Positions 8,901 to 18,197 of a DNA stretch of 60,000 nucleotides are shown here, piece by piece. Each line of letters opens with the position of its first letter. The first letter of the stretch is position 1. Location: positions 1 to 60,000 of the forward strand of contig JAJZED010000005.1 of NCBI GenBank assembly GCA_021805775.1, written 5' to 3'. The DNA comes from a bacterium (GTDB lineage Bacteria; Vulcanimicrobiota; Vulcanimicrobiia; Vulcanimicrobiales; Vulcanimicrobiaceae). A program made the translations under genes and the position numbers. Below the pieces are notes generated by a model that worked only from the letters and a program-made list of their open reading frames with translations, was not told the origin of the DNA and did no database searches.

Positions 8901-9943
8901 GCGCTGCGTGCGCGCATCGTCAAGAACGATAGGCCCATTCCGGTCGCGGCGGTCCAGAGCAGCACCCCGAGCCGGAAGTGAATATCCCACCACAGCCCGC
9001 CGGTGAGCTCGGTGATCACGAGGTAACAGGCGAAGTACGAAAATGGGACGATGACGGCCAGCGTGCGGTATGCCCCGGGGCGAGCGGGGTGCGGATCGCG
9101 CAACGCGATCCATGCATCACCGACCAATCCGGCGAGCAGCGAACAGAGAATCGTGGTGGCGAGGAGGGGCGTTGCGTTGGTAAAGGGGATCGCGTTGAGG
9201 GTGTTCCCCAGGAGTAAAACGACGGCGAGCATGCCGAAGGCGCTGCGAAATTGGCTGCCCAGGAACAAGGCGAAACCGGAGTAGAGCGCCGACTGAAAAA
9301 TAACCACCAGAACGCCGAGCGAGCTCTTATAGTAACTGAGCGCTATTGCCGTAAAATAGGTTGCCTGCAGCGGCGATATCGGGGGCGGCGCATTTCCGCG
9401 ATCCGCTGCCGGAATGAACGCATACGCTGTCCCGAAATGGATCAGTCCCAGCCAGGCCGCGAGAGCGAACGCTATCGGTAGTTGTTCGCGCAGCCCCTTC
9501 GGTGGCGCACCGAGATCGCGGGCGGCAAGTGCGCTGCGAATCGGAGCCGACGCGAAGAAAAATATCGCCAATCCCATCATTTGATGCGTCGGGCTCAAGA
9601 GCGCATCGACGCCCTCTTCGAGCCCAAAAATGGCGTGCCAGAGTGCATCGCTCGGAGCGGCGATCAGGAAGATCGGAATACCGATCAGTGCGAGGTGATA
9701 GGGCTTCGCGAAGGCATGTATGCCGCGATATCCGAGGCGGCGCCCGTGAAAATACTGCGCTGCGAGCGTTCCGAGGATCGCGAGCATGCCGAGATAGATA
9801 AATCCGTGATAGGGCGTGAGAAAGGTTTCGATCGGGACGTGGCCGTGAGCCCAGGCGTCGATAAAAAAGCCGGTGACGATCGTGAGGCACGAGAGCGACA
9901 TAGCATAATCGAGCAGAAGACTACGGGGAGCGTTGCCGTCCAT
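8897..9943 (-). CDS. polytopic membrane protein of unknown family with conserved-looking Asp/His/Trp motifs
   Basis: A 348-residue protein with about nine hydrophobic segments. Polar residues inside or at the ends of helices stand out: DAWAHGHVPIETFLTPYHG near the N-terminus, then SDALWHAIFGLEEGVDALL and SPTHQMMG. Intramembrane D-x-x-x-H and H-rich motifs of this kind suggest metal or quinone binding, but I cannot assign a family. It is translationally coupled to the GT39-type gene downstream. Its start is 77 bases from the divergent lipoprotein gene. Confidence 0.75.
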   Translation of the reverse strand: MDGNAPRSLLLDYAMSLSCLTIVTGFFIDAWAHGHVPIETFLTPYHGFIYLGMLAILGTLAAQYFHGRRLGYRGIHAFAKPYHLALIGIPIFLIAAPSDALWHAIFGLEEGVDALLSPTHQMMGLAIFFFASAPIRSALAARDLGAPPKGLREQLPIAFALAAWLGLIHFGTAYAFIPAADRGNAPPPISPLQATYFTAIALSYYKSSLGVLVVIFQSALYSGFALFLGSQFRSAFGMLAVVLLLGNTLNAIPFTNATPLLATTILCSLLAGLVGDAWIALRDPHPARPGAYRTLAVIVPFSYFACYLVITELTGGLWWDIHFRLGVLLWTAATGMGLSFLTMRARSA

Positions 9944-10020
9944 AACGCGACCTTACGCACGCACGGCGTCGACCCCTGTGCCGTGCAGGAATCGGGGAGC
10001 CTCCGCGCCGATGAAGGGGT

Positions 10021-10452
10021 ATGTTCGTTCTTGCATCGAGCCGGTTGCTCGCGGTAGCGGCGCTCGTTGCGCTCGTCGGATGTGCCTCGCATCTCCCATC
10101 GCTGCCGCGCGATGCGAGCGTCTCGAACGCGGCCGCGCCGATGCCCACCCCGGATATCCTCGGCAATGGCGCGCCTCCCAAGCTCATCGCCATGCATTTC
10201 TCGAGCCTCGATCTTCGTCGCGGGACGACGTGGCACGGAAGCTTTGTGACATCGACCAATACCGCGTCGGTTGAAATGCGAACCAATCTTTTCTCGATCG
10301 ACGTTCCGCGCACGCGTTTCGGTGAGTTCTCCTTCTCGCTCGCGCTCTTCGACTGGCCGCCGATCTTTACGCGCTCCTATGCGCTGCGCGTAATCGCCCG
10401 AAATAGCGCGGGCGTGAGGAGCGAGCAAGATCTCCCTTTGGTGATGCATTGA
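10021..10452 (+). CDS. small lipoprotein of unknown function
   Basis: A 143-residue protein with a lipoprotein signal peptide: a hydrophobic stretch ending in the lipobox LVGC (Cys at residue 21), followed by a serine/proline-rich linker. The remaining 95 residues look like a beta-rich domain (MHFSSLDLRRGTTWHGSFVTS ...). It should be anchored to a membrane after lipidation. The stop codon overlaps a TTG start of the enoyl-CoA hydratase gene, so the lipoprotein is apparently the first cistron of that operon, an odd partner for cytoplasmic CoA enzymes. Confidence 0.75.
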   Translation: MFVLASSRLLAVAALVALVGCASHLPSLPRDASVSNAAAPMPTPDILGNGAPPKLIAMHFSSLDLRRGTTWHGSFVTSTNTASVEMRTNLFSIDVPRTRFGEFSFSLALFDWPPIFTRSYALRVIARNSAGVRSEQDLPLVMH

Positions 10453-11246
10453 TTGCAACCGACGGGCTGCGTGTCGAGGAGGACGACGGCGTTCTGACGC
10501 TGACGTTATCGCGGCCGGAGCGCAAGAACCCACTGACGTTTGCCATCTATGCGGCCCTGCGGGACGGATTTACCGCGCTGCGCGAGAATCGGCAAGTTCG
10601 TGCGATCGTGCTGCGTGGGGACGGCGGCAATTTCTGCTCCGGAGGGGACGTTCGCGAAATTATCGGTCCGCTTGTTTCGATGTCGCCCGAGCAACGACTC
10701 GCCTTTACCGAGATGACCGGCGCGGTCGTCGCTGCGATGCGTGCGTGTCCGCAGCCGATCGTCGCTGCCGTCGACGGAGTCTGCGCCGGGGCCGGAGCGA
10801 TTCTTGCGATGGCCTCCGATATCCGCATCGGAACCGCACGCGCGCGGGTCGCATTTCTCTTCGTTCGCGTCGGGCTCTCGGGGGCGGACATGGGTGCCTG
10901 CGCGCTCTTGCCGCGTATCGTCGGGCTCGGCCGGGCGAGCGATTTGCTCTATACCGGCCGCGAACTCTCGGGCGACGACGCGCTGGCATGGGGATTTTTC
11001 ACGCGACTCGTAGGATCCGAGGCGCTCGATGAAGAGACGCAAAGGCTGGCACGCGCGATCGCAGCGGGTCCAACGATGGCGCACGGCGTGACGAAAGCGA
11101 CGCTCGCTCTCGCGCCGAGCCTCGCATTGGAAGAAGAGATCGTGCACGAAGCGCGCGTTCAGGCCGCTCTGATGGGCACGGCGGATTTTCGTCGCGCGTA
11201 CGAAGCCTTTATTGCCAAGCGCACGCCGCGCTTCGAGGGCGACTAA
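10449..11246 (+). CDS. enoyl-CoA hydratase/isomerase family protein
   Basis: A 265-residue crotonase. The CoA/oxyanion-hole segments are present (NFCSGGDVREI and CAGAGAILAMASDIRIG). The region VGLSGADMGACALLPRIVG differs from the usual Glu-containing hydratase motif, so a ring-opening or isomerase-like role is possible. TTG start, overlapping the lipoprotein stop. The acyl-CoA dehydrogenase starts within its stop codon (TAATG). With the ligase downstream it forms a CoA-thioester degradation operon. Confidence 0.88.
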   Translation: MIATDGLRVEEDDGVLTLTLSRPERKNPLTFAIYAALRDGFTALRENRQVRAIVLRGDGGNFCSGGDVREIIGPLVSMSPEQRLAFTEMTGAVVAAMRACPQPIVAAVDGVCAGAGAILAMASDIRIGTARARVAFLFVRVGLSGADMGACALLPRIVGLGRASDLLYTGRELSGDDALAWGFFTRLVGSEALDEETQRLARAIAAGPTMAHGVTKATLALAPSLALEEEIVHEARVQAALMGTADFRRAYEAFIAKRTPRFEGD

Positions 11247-12403
11247 TGCGTCTCGATTCGGCTCTTGCGTGGCCGTTCTTTACCGACGTGCATCGCGAGC
11301 GAGCGCGGCTTCTTGAAACCTGGTTGGAGAGTATTCCGGCGGAGCGTTTCGTCGAGGATGCCGAGTGCGAGGCCGCCGTTGGGGAGCGAGTGCGCTCGTG
11401 GGCTCGCGATCTTGGAAGCGGGGGATGGCTCGAACCCTGCGCTCGGCTCGATGTCCGCGCGCTGGCGCTCGCACGCGAGCAACTCGCGTATCGTGGTGCG
11501 CTCGCGGATTTTGCATTTGCGATGCAGGGGCTCGGTAGCGGAGCGATTTCGCTGTTCGGAAATCCACAACAGCGAGAGCGCTTCCTGCCCGCTATTTTCT
11601 CAGGGGCCTCGATCGCTGCATTCGCACTTTCAGAAGCGCGCGCCGGCTCCGATGTCTCCGCGTTGGAGATGCTTGCGGTCCCCGTCGCCGACGGCTACGA
11701 GCTCTCCGGTGAAAAAACATGGATCAGCAATGCGGGAATCGCCGACACCTATGTCGTGTTTGCGCGCACGGCTCCGCACCCGAGCCGCGGCTTGAGCGCA
11801 TTTATCGTCGAGGGCGCAAGTGCGGGGCTGACGTTGGAGCGGTCGATTCAAAGTATTTCGCCGCATCCGTTGGGGACGTTGCGCTTCGACGGGGTTCGCG
11901 TCGGGGCCGATGCGCGTTTGGGCGAGGAGGGGGAGGGCTTTCGCATTGCGATGTCCACGCTCGACGTCTTTCGCGCTACGGTCGGTGCGGCGGCTCTAGG
12001 TTTTGCACGGCGAGCGTTCGATGAGGCGCGCGCTCATGCAATGCAGCGTGAGATCTACGGTGCGAAACTCGCCGATCTGCAACTCGTCGCGGGGATGCTC
12101 GCCGAGATGGCCACCGAGATCGATGCCGCCGCGCTGCTCGTCTATCGAGCCGCCTTCGCGAAAGACGCTGGTGCGGGCCGCATTACGAAAGAAGCGGCGA
12201 TGGCGAAATGGTTCGCCACCGAAGCGGCGGGGCGCGTCTGCGACCGAGCGGTGCAGATCTTCGGTGGGCGAGGGGTGACGCGCGGCGAAGTCGTCGAACG
12301 GCTCTACCGCGACGTTCGAGCGCTCCGCATTTATGAAGGGGCGAGCGAGGTGCAGCAAGTGGTAATCGCCCGAAGTATCTTCAAGGAGCCTTTGCTTGGC
12401 TAA
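11246..12403 (+). CDS. acyl-CoA dehydrogenase
   Basis: A 385-residue flavoenzyme of the acyl-CoA dehydrogenase family. FAD/substrate signatures [13 protein letters not shown] and [13 protein letters not shown] are present, as is the C-terminal [16 protein letters not shown] region with the usual catalytic-base glutamate. It would introduce a 2,3-double bond in a CoA thioester and pass electrons to ETF. The first 90 residues are rather variable compared with typical family members. It is tightly coupled on both sides (TAATG upstream, eight-base overlap with the ligase). Confidence 0.9.
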   Translation: MRLDSALAWPFFTDVHRERARLLETWLESIPAERFVEDAECEAAVGERVRSWARDLGSGGWLEPCARLDVRALALAREQLAYRGALADFAFAMQGLGSGAISLFGNPQQRERFLPAIFSGASIAAFALSEARAGSDVSALEMLAVPVADGYELSGEKTWISNAGIADTYVVFARTAPHPSRGLSAFIVEGASAGLTLERSIQSISPHPLGTLRFDGVRVGADARLGEEGEGFRIAMSTLDVFRATVGAAALGFARRAFDEARAHAMQREIYGAKLADLQLVAGMLAEMATEIDAAALLVYRAAFAKDAGAGRITKEAAMAKWFATEAAGRVCDRAVQIFGGRGVTRGEVVERLYRDVRALRIYEGASEVQQVVIARSIFKEPLLG

Positions 12404-14012
12404 GAGCGCGCATCTCGATACCTTTGCCGCCGATCGCCTCCCGCCAGCGGACGCGCTGCCGCGTTTTGAATTTCTCCTTCCCGCGCTGCGCTATCCCGAA
12501 CGGCTCAACGCCGCTACATTTTTTCTCGATCGTCATATCGCCGAGGGGCGCGGCGAACGTCTCTCCGCGATCGGCGACGATGGAACGGCTTACACCTACC
12601 GGCAGATGATGGAGTGGGCAAATCGAATCGCGAACGTTCTCGTCAATCGCTTCGGGCTCGTGCCGGGTAATCGCGTCTTACTTCGTTCGGCGAATACTCC
12701 GGCATTAGTCGCCGCCTGGTTTGCCGTGCTCAAGACCGGCGGTATCGTGGTGACGACGATGCCGCTCTATCGCGCCCAGGAGTTGCAGACCATTAGCGAG
12801 CGAGCGCAGATCTCGCTTGCGCTCTGCGATCGGCGGCTCGCCGAGGATCTCGAACGGGCGCGCGCCGCGGTTCCGACGATGAACGTTTGCTACTGGGGAG
12901 ATATGGAGAGCGACTCCCTCGATCGCCTTGCAGCGGCCGAGTCTACGCAGTTCGGCAACGTAGCGACGGCGGCCGACGACGTGGCGATGATCGCTTTTAC
13001 CTCGGGAACGACCGGCGCTCCCAAAGCGGCGATGCACGTCCACCGCGATCTTCTTGCGACCTGCGATACGTTCGGAGCTGAGGTGTTACAGGCATGTGCC
13101 GACGATCGCTTTAGCGGCTCCCCGCCGCTCGCATTTACCTACGGACTAGGCGGAATCTTACTTTTTCCCTTTGCAATCGGTGCATCGACGGTCCTTCTCG
13201 AACGCGCCGGTACCGAAGAGCTCGCCGCAGCGATCGAACGCCATCGCATTTCGGTGCTCTTTACGGCTCCGTTGGCATACCGCGCCCTCAGCGCGCACGC
13301 GCCGAATCGCGACTGGTCGAGCCTTCGCATCTGCGTCTCCGCAGGTGAGACGTTGCCGAGCGTCGTTTGGGAAGCGTGGCATGCGGCGACCGGCATTTCC
13401 ATCATCGACGGTATCGGTAGCACCGAGATGTTGCATATCTTCATTGGTTCTCCGGCGGCGGAGGCGCGCCCGGGAAAGACCGGGCGCGTCGTTCCGGGAT
13501 ACGTGGCGCAGATTCACGACGAATCGGGGAACGCCCTACCCGCAGGGAGCATCGGTCGTCTCGCCGTGCGCGGGCCGACGGGCTGCCGCTACCTCGGCGA
13601 CGAGCGGCAGCACACCTACGTGCAGCATGGATGGAATTACCCCGGCGACGCATACGTCGTCGACGAAGAGGGGTATTTTACGTACGTCGCTCGCGCCGAT
13701 GACATGATCGTTTCGGCGGGCTTCAATGTATCGGGCCCCGAGGTGGAGCAGGTCTTGCTGATGCATCCCGACGTCGCCGAGTGCGCGGTGGTCGGCAAAC
13801 CCGACCCGGCGCATCACACGACGATGGTGAAGGCGTACGTCGTCCTTCGCTCTTCGCGCTTGGCGGACGATCGATGCACCGAGGAACTCATCGAACATTG
13901 CAAGGCTACCGTCGCTCCGTTCAAGGCGCCACGGGAGATCGAATTCATCGATGCGCTGCCGCGAACTGCCACCGGTAAGTTACAGCGGTATAAACTACGC
14001 GAGCGCATGTAA
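12396..14012 (+). CDS. benzoate-CoA ligase family (probable 2-aminobenzoate-CoA ligase)
   Basis: A 538-residue AMP-forming acyl-CoA ligase. The ATP/AMP motif FTSGTTGAPKAAMHV begins at residue 201, the DGIGSTEMLHIF motif is present, and the C-terminal catalytic lysine is in TGKLQRYKLR (Lys528). The GSTEMLHIF pattern and overall layout match the benzoate/aminobenzoate-CoA ligase subgroup. It would activate the aromatic acid to its CoA ester, the entry step of the pathway. The TTG start is supported by AAGGAG seven bases upstream and overlaps the dehydrogenase gene. The precise aromatic substrate is inferred from the monooxygenase/reductase and RidA. Confidence 0.87.
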   Translation: MAKSAHLDTFAADRLPPADALPRFEFLLPALRYPERLNAATFFLDRHIAEGRGERLSAIGDDGTAYTYRQMMEWANRIANVLVNRFGLVPGNRVLLRSANTPALVAAWFAVLKTGGIVVTTMPLYRAQELQTISERAQISLALCDRRLAEDLERARAAVPTMNVCYWGDMESDSLDRLAAAESTQFGNVATAADDVAMIAFTSGTTGAPKAAMHVHRDLLATCDTFGAEVLQACADDRFSGSPPLAFTYGLGGILLFPFAIGASTVLLERAGTEELAAAIERHRISVLFTAPLAYRALSAHAPNRDWSSLRICVSAGETLPSVVWEAWHAATGISIIDGIGSTEMLHIFIGSPAAEARPGKTGRVVPGYVAQIHDESGNALPAGSIGRLAVRGPTGCRYLGDERQHTYVQHGWNYPGDAYVVDEEGYFTYVARADDMIVSAGFNVSGPEVEQVLLMHPDVAECAVVGKPDPAHHTTMVKAYVVLRSSRLADDRCTEELIEHCKATVAPFKAPREIEFIDALPRTATGKLQRYKLRERM

Positions 14013-14015
14013 GGG

Positions 14016-16115
14016 GTGCGCGATGTCGTCGGTCGGTGCGTTCTCGTCGCGTCGGTTGTCGCGGCGGGGGCTCTCGCTCCGGCTTCGGCATCGGTCGGTG
14101 CGGGCGATCGCTTCGCAGCGGTGCGTGCAGCGGCTCCGCCGCCGCCGGTCGCTTCGGCGCGGGCGCCGATCTGGCGCACGGCCCTTACTGCGAGGAGTTT
14201 CTATAATTTTAGCACTCGCCGCCCTGCCAAGTTGGCGACGACGGCGCGCCTATTGTACGACCAAAAAAATCTCTACGTGGAGTTCCACTGCGCGCAAAAG
14301 GGCGTGCCGATTACGGCGAGTCAGCGCGTCAACCACGCCGGTGTCGGGAGCGACGACCACGTGTCGTTCGAGATCGACACCTCGGGCAATGGTTCGCGCA
14401 CCTATATATTTCGCGTCAACCCAATCGGTATCCACGATGAAGCGTCGAGCGAGAACGCACGGTACGCCCCATCGTGGACCTCGATCGCGCGGCGAACCCG
14501 AGCTGGTTACGACGTGTTGATGATCGTCCCGCTCGCCGCGATTCGTTCGCAGGCATCGAAAGAACAGCGGTGGCGCCTCAATTTCGAGCGTTTCGTCGCC
14601 GCCCGCAACGCCGACTATACGTGGGCGTACGCTCCGGCGATGCAAAGCACGACCGCGGTTCCATTTTGGCCGTGGCTGACGGATATTTCGTTAACCGGGA
14701 ATGCCACGCGGCCGAAGCCGCAGGTCGATGCATACGTTCTGGCGGCTGCCGGTTCGCAGCGCAACCTGTTTCAGAACGGAATAGGACAGTTTCAAGAAAC
14801 GGCGCCGCGTCGAGTGGGAGTCGATCTCACCTACCCGCTCACGAACACGTTGGCCTTCGTCGGGACGCTCGCTCCCGATTTCTCAAATGTCGAAGAAGAT
14901 CAAACGACGATTCAACTCCAGGAGTTTCAAAAAGCCTATCAAGAATATCGTCCTTTTTTTGCCGAAGGCGCGCAATATATCAACACCGTTCCGCAAATTG
15001 GGGTATTCGGCAGTAACACGATATTTTATACCCCATCGATCGGGATCTTCAATAGCGGTATGAAAGTGGAGGGAACCGCGGGCCGAAGCGATATCGGTTT
15101 ACTCAACGTCGCCGGAGCGGGTTTTAACGACAGCGCCGCCGGGTACACCTATGCAACGCCGAGCGGCGCGTTCTCGCTCAGCGCCGAAGGCGTCATCGCC
15201 GAGCATGCCGGCCTCCGCGACGTGACGACCGGGTACGGCCTTTCGCGCATCAACCGCCATTCCGGCGAAACGACCGCCTTGGAGTTCGCACACGAACGTA
15301 ATAGCGTGACGGGCCCCGCTAACGACTTGAATTTCGAGGAAGGTATTCGCAACGAGCATTTCACCGCCGTCGGCTTCTACCGCGACACGAGCCCGGGGTA
15401 CGCTCCCGTCGATGGATACACGGCGACGAACGATGCGCGTGGGCTCGGCGCAGAGCTCGGATACAAGGGCACCGGCTCGCCCCATAGCCCGATTCTCTCG
15501 TACGGCGCGAATCTCGGGCTCGACCGCTATCTCGCCTACGACGGAAGCGTGCGTGAGGCCGATATCAATGGATTTTTTAACGTCCAGCTGAAAGATCTTA
15601 TTTCGGTGCAAGGCTTTGCCGGGCCGAGTGAATTACAGGTTGCACCCGGAAAGATCGAATGGTTCAATCGTCGGAGCATTGCCATCGGCTACCGCGAGGG
15701 AACTCCGAACCCGGCGAGCGTGAGTTATTCATGGGGGCCGTTCGCAGGTTTTTACGTCCAACAATTACAGTCGTCCTATGCCCGTTCCCTCGGTGCGTAT
15801 GCCGTCTCGTTCGACTATGACGGCAACGAGGAGCGCCCCGCGCGCAGCGCTCCGATCTCGAACGGTCAGTGGCTCCGGCGATTCGTTTTTTCGCGCTCGT
15901 TCGGCAAGAACGCAACGATCGGCGTCGCATTTCGAGCGATTAACGGAACCGGCGGATTTGCCGAGCCCGGCAATAACGTTTCGGCGCTCTTTGAAGAGCG
16001 GTTCCGAAATCAAGATCTTCTCTACGTCGAGTACGGAACTTCGGCGGCGACGCAAACGCTCGATCGTCTGATCGTAAAGTTCGTTTTCCACGCCGGCGGA
16101 AGCACCGGAACCTAA
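14016..16115 (+). CDS. CBM9-like/DUF5916 outer-membrane-type protein
   Basis: A 699-residue exported protein. After a signal-like segment, residues of roughly 50-220 resemble the carbohydrate-binding family 9-like fold (APIWRTALTA ... LLYDQKNLYVEFHCA ... DDHVSFEIDTSGNG). The rest resembles DUF5916, a long series of amphipathic strands expected to form a beta-barrel (YPLTNTLAFVGTLAPDFSNVEEDQ is the typical junction, and FFAEGAQY follows). DUF5916 proteins sit in the outer membrane and have no firm function. The GTG start lies three bases after the ligase stop, so it is probably co-transcribed. It may mark a diderm envelope. Confidence 0.8.
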   Translation: MRDVVGRCVLVASVVAAGALAPASASVGAGDRFAAVRAAAPPPPVASARAPIWRTALTARSFYNFSTRRPAKLATTARLLYDQKNLYVEFHCAQKGVPITASQRVNHAGVGSDDHVSFEIDTSGNGSRTYIFRVNPIGIHDEASSENARYAPSWTSIARRTRAGYDVLMIVPLAAIRSQASKEQRWRLNFERFVAARNADYTWAYAPAMQSTTAVPFWPWLTDISLTGNATRPKPQVDAYVLAAAGSQRNLFQNGIGQFQETAPRRVGVDLTYPLTNTLAFVGTLAPDFSNVEEDQTTIQLQEFQKAYQEYRPFFAEGAQYINTVPQIGVFGSNTIFYTPSIGIFNSGMKVEGTAGRSDIGLLNVAGAGFNDSAAGYTYATPSGAFSLSAEGVIAEHAGLRDVTTGYGLSRINRHSGETTALEFAHERNSVTGPANDLNFEEGIRNEHFTAVGFYRDTSPGYAPVDGYTATNDARGLGAELGYKGTGSPHSPILSYGANLGLDRYLAYDGSVREADINGFFNVQLKDLISVQGFAGPSELQVAPGKIEWFNRRSIAIGYREGTPNPASVSYSWGPFAGFYVQQLQSSYARSLGAYAVSFDYDGNEERPARSAPISNGQWLRRFVFSRSFGKNATIGVAFRAINGTGGFAEPGNNVSALFEERFRNQDLLYVEYGTSAATQTLDRLIVKFVFHAGGSTGT

Positions 16116-16123
16116 GCCGCGTT

Positions 16124-16522
16124 TCAGAGTTCCGGAAGAACGGCGGTCGCCTCGATCTCCAGGCGCGCACCCCGTTCTAAGAGCCCGGCGACGACGACCA
16201 ACGTCATCGCCGGATAGAACTGGCCGAATATTTCGCGATAGATCTTTCCCAGCGCTCGCGTGTTCGCCCGGTACTCCTCTGCGTCGAGCACATACCAGGT
16301 CATGCGAATGAGGTGCTCGGGCGCGCCGCCCGCCGTGCGGAGAATCGTCGCGATGTTTTTCAGCGCTTGCGCGGCTTGTCCGAGAAAATCGTCGGAGGAA
16401 AACTGCCCGCGCTCGTTCCAACCGACCTGGCCGGCAATTGCCAGCCAGCGTCCCGAGGCGAGCACGCCGTTTGAATAGCCGCGGGGCGGATCCCACCCTT
16501 CGGGGGCGATGCGCTCGCTCAT
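16124..16522 (-). CDS. RidA/YjgF family protein
   Basis: A 132-residue protein with the RidA layout (YSNGVLASGRWLAIAGQVGW near the start; RMTWYVLDAEEY; the C-terminal ARLEIEATAVLPE segment). RidA-type proteins hydrolyse reactive enamines/imines to ketones and ammonia; relatives remove the amino group in aminophenol and anthranilate routes. Here it would suit deamination of the amino-oxo-cyclohexene CoA product of the monooxygenase/reductase, but this is inference. The start overlaps the end of the symporter gene by four bases. It converges with the DUF5916 gene. Confidence 0.87.
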   Translation of the reverse strand: MSERIAPEGWDPPRGYSNGVLASGRWLAIAGQVGWNERGQFSSDDFLGQAAQALKNIATILRTAGGAPEHLIRMTWYVLDAEEYRANTRALGKIYREIFGQFYPAMTLVVVAGLLERGARLEIEATAVLPEL

Positions 16523-17991
16523 GCGGCCTCTATTTCCGGCGGGCGAACGCGCAGAAGAAGCGTCGCGCCGAAAGCAACGGCGAGGTTGATAAGCACTGCG
16601 TAGACGGCGATAAAGCCGACGAGGGTGAACGCCCCGATGTGGATCGCAACGAGCGGAGAAAAACCGTCGCTCACGGCAAACGATGTAGCCGCGATCATTC
16701 CGATAACCCATCCGGCGAGCAGTGCGCGCCCCGGGATCGAGCGGGAGTTGAGCCCAAGCAATATTGTCGGAGCGGTTTGGAGAACCCACGCTCCGCCGAG
16801 CAGCTGAAAATAGATGGCAAACTTGACGTTCATGTAGAGGACGAGCAGAAGGGAGAGCGCGCAAAATGCAAGCGTTAACCATTTCGTCGCGGCGGCATTC
16901 GAACTCGGAATCTTCCCGGAGATCGGCGCGACGACGTTGCGAACGAAAAGATTCGCGGCTCCGAGTGCCATAATCGAGGCGGGGACGAGCGCGCCGATAA
17001 CGATCGTCGCGTCGGCGAGCCCGGCGAACCAGGGCGGAAAGAAACGCGCGAAGAGCATCGGCACGATTTCGTTCGGTGGGGCGTGAATGCCCGCGGCGAG
17101 GGCGGCGAAGCCGAGAAGGGCGATGATGCCGAGAAGAATCGAATAGAGCGGCAATAAGGCGGCGTTGCGGCGCACGACATCGGCGCTCTTCGCCGAGAGC
17201 AGCGACGTAATGGCGTGCGGATAGAGAAAGAGCGAGAACGCCGAACCGAGAGCGAGCGTCGCATAGGCAAACTGCATCTGCGGTGCGACGAGCAACGGTT
17301 GTCGATGGAGCGGCGCGCTCAGAGCTTTTCCGGCGGCGGTAAATATCGAATGCCACCCGCCGAGTGCATGGGGGATGATAAGAATTGCGGCGACGATCGT
17401 GGCGTAGATTAAAATATCTTTGAAAATCGCTATCGTTGCCGGTGCGCGCAGGCCGCCGAAATAGGTGTATGCGGCGAGCAGCGCAAAAGCGACCGCGAGC
17501 GGCATCGCGCCGCCGCCGATTGCGACGAAGCCGCCGAGTTGGGAGAGCACCGCTTTCATGCCCACGATCTGCAGCGCGATGTAGGGTAGCGCGGCGAGTA
17601 CGCCGGTTGCGGCGATAGCGATCTCGAGCGTTCGGCTGCGATAGCGTCCGCGCACGAAATCGCCGACGGTCATATAGCCGCGTTCGTGGGCGATGCTCCA
17701 AAAACGCGCGAGAAAGAGGAAGACGATAGGGTAGGCGATCGTGGCGTAGGGGACGGCGAAAAAGCCAAGTGCGCCGACGCCGTAGACCAACGCCGGAAGT
17801 GCGACGAACGTATAGGCCGTATAGAGGTCGCCGCCGAGGAGAAACCACGAGAGCAGGGTTCCAAAGCGTCGCCCGCCGAGCGCCCATTCTTGAAGGTCGC
17901 GCAGGTCGGCGCTCTTCGTACGCGTTGCGGTGAAACCGAGCGCGCTCGCAGCGAGAACCAAGATCGCAAAAACCGTGACGGTCACGTTCAT
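16519..17991 (-). CDS. sodium:solute symporter family (SSS) permease, second copy
   Basis: A 490-residue SSS permease paralogous to the one at 1155-2642: compare EWALGGRRFGTLLSWFLLGG with the other copy's YAIGGRSFGTIFLWVLLAGE. Long stretches of the helix order agree while sequence identity is clearly moderate, so this is not a recent duplication. The DUF3311 partner precedes it with a four-base overlap and RidA follows with a four-base overlap. That places it firmly with the catabolic genes and suggests uptake of their substrate. Confidence 0.9.
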   Translation of the reverse strand: MNVTVTVFAILVLAASALGFTATRTKSADLRDLQEWALGGRRFGTLLSWFLLGGDLYTAYTFVALPALVYGVGALGFFAVPYATIAYPIVFLFLARFWSIAHERGYMTVGDFVRGRYRSRTLEIAIAATGVLAALPYIALQIVGMKAVLSQLGGFVAIGGGAMPLAVAFALLAAYTYFGGLRAPATIAIFKDILIYATIVAAILIIPHALGGWHSIFTAAGKALSAPLHRQPLLVAPQMQFAYATLALGSAFSLFLYPHAITSLLSAKSADVVRRNAALLPLYSILLGIIALLGFAALAAGIHAPPNEIVPMLFARFFPPWFAGLADATIVIGALVPASIMALGAANLFVRNVVAPISGKIPSSNAAATKWLTLAFCALSLLLVLYMNVKFAIYFQLLGGAWVLQTAPTILLGLNSRSIPGRALLAGWVIGMIAATSFAVSDGFSPLVAIHIGAFTLVGFIAVYAVLINLAVAFGATLLLRVRPPEIEAA

Positions 17992-18182
17992 CGCTCGCGC
18001 ACGCGCGTCGCCAGGTAGACGACTCCGAGCAGCATCGCCGTCAATACTACCCAGGCAAGTTGGTACCAGTAGAAAAATGGAATACCCGCGAAGCGCGGAT
18101 CGATCCGGTCGTAAATCGGAACGTCGAGCAACGCGATGAAGGGCAGTGCGAGCAGCCAGTACCATGCACGGCGAGCCATCAT
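17988..18182 (-). CDS. DUF3311 small membrane protein, second copy
   Basis: A 64-residue two-helix protein (DVPIYDRIDPRFAGIPFFYW ... VVLTAMLLGVVYL) of the DUF3311 family, coupled by overlap to the second SSS permease. Two adjacent ATG codons are possible starts. It leads the minus-strand DUF3311-SSS-RidA operon. Confidence 0.85.
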   Translation of the reverse strand: MMARRAWYWLLALPFIALLDVPIYDRIDPRFAGIPFFYWYQLAWVVLTAMLLGVVYLATRVRER

Positions 18183-18197
18183 GGCGGCGCCTTCGCG

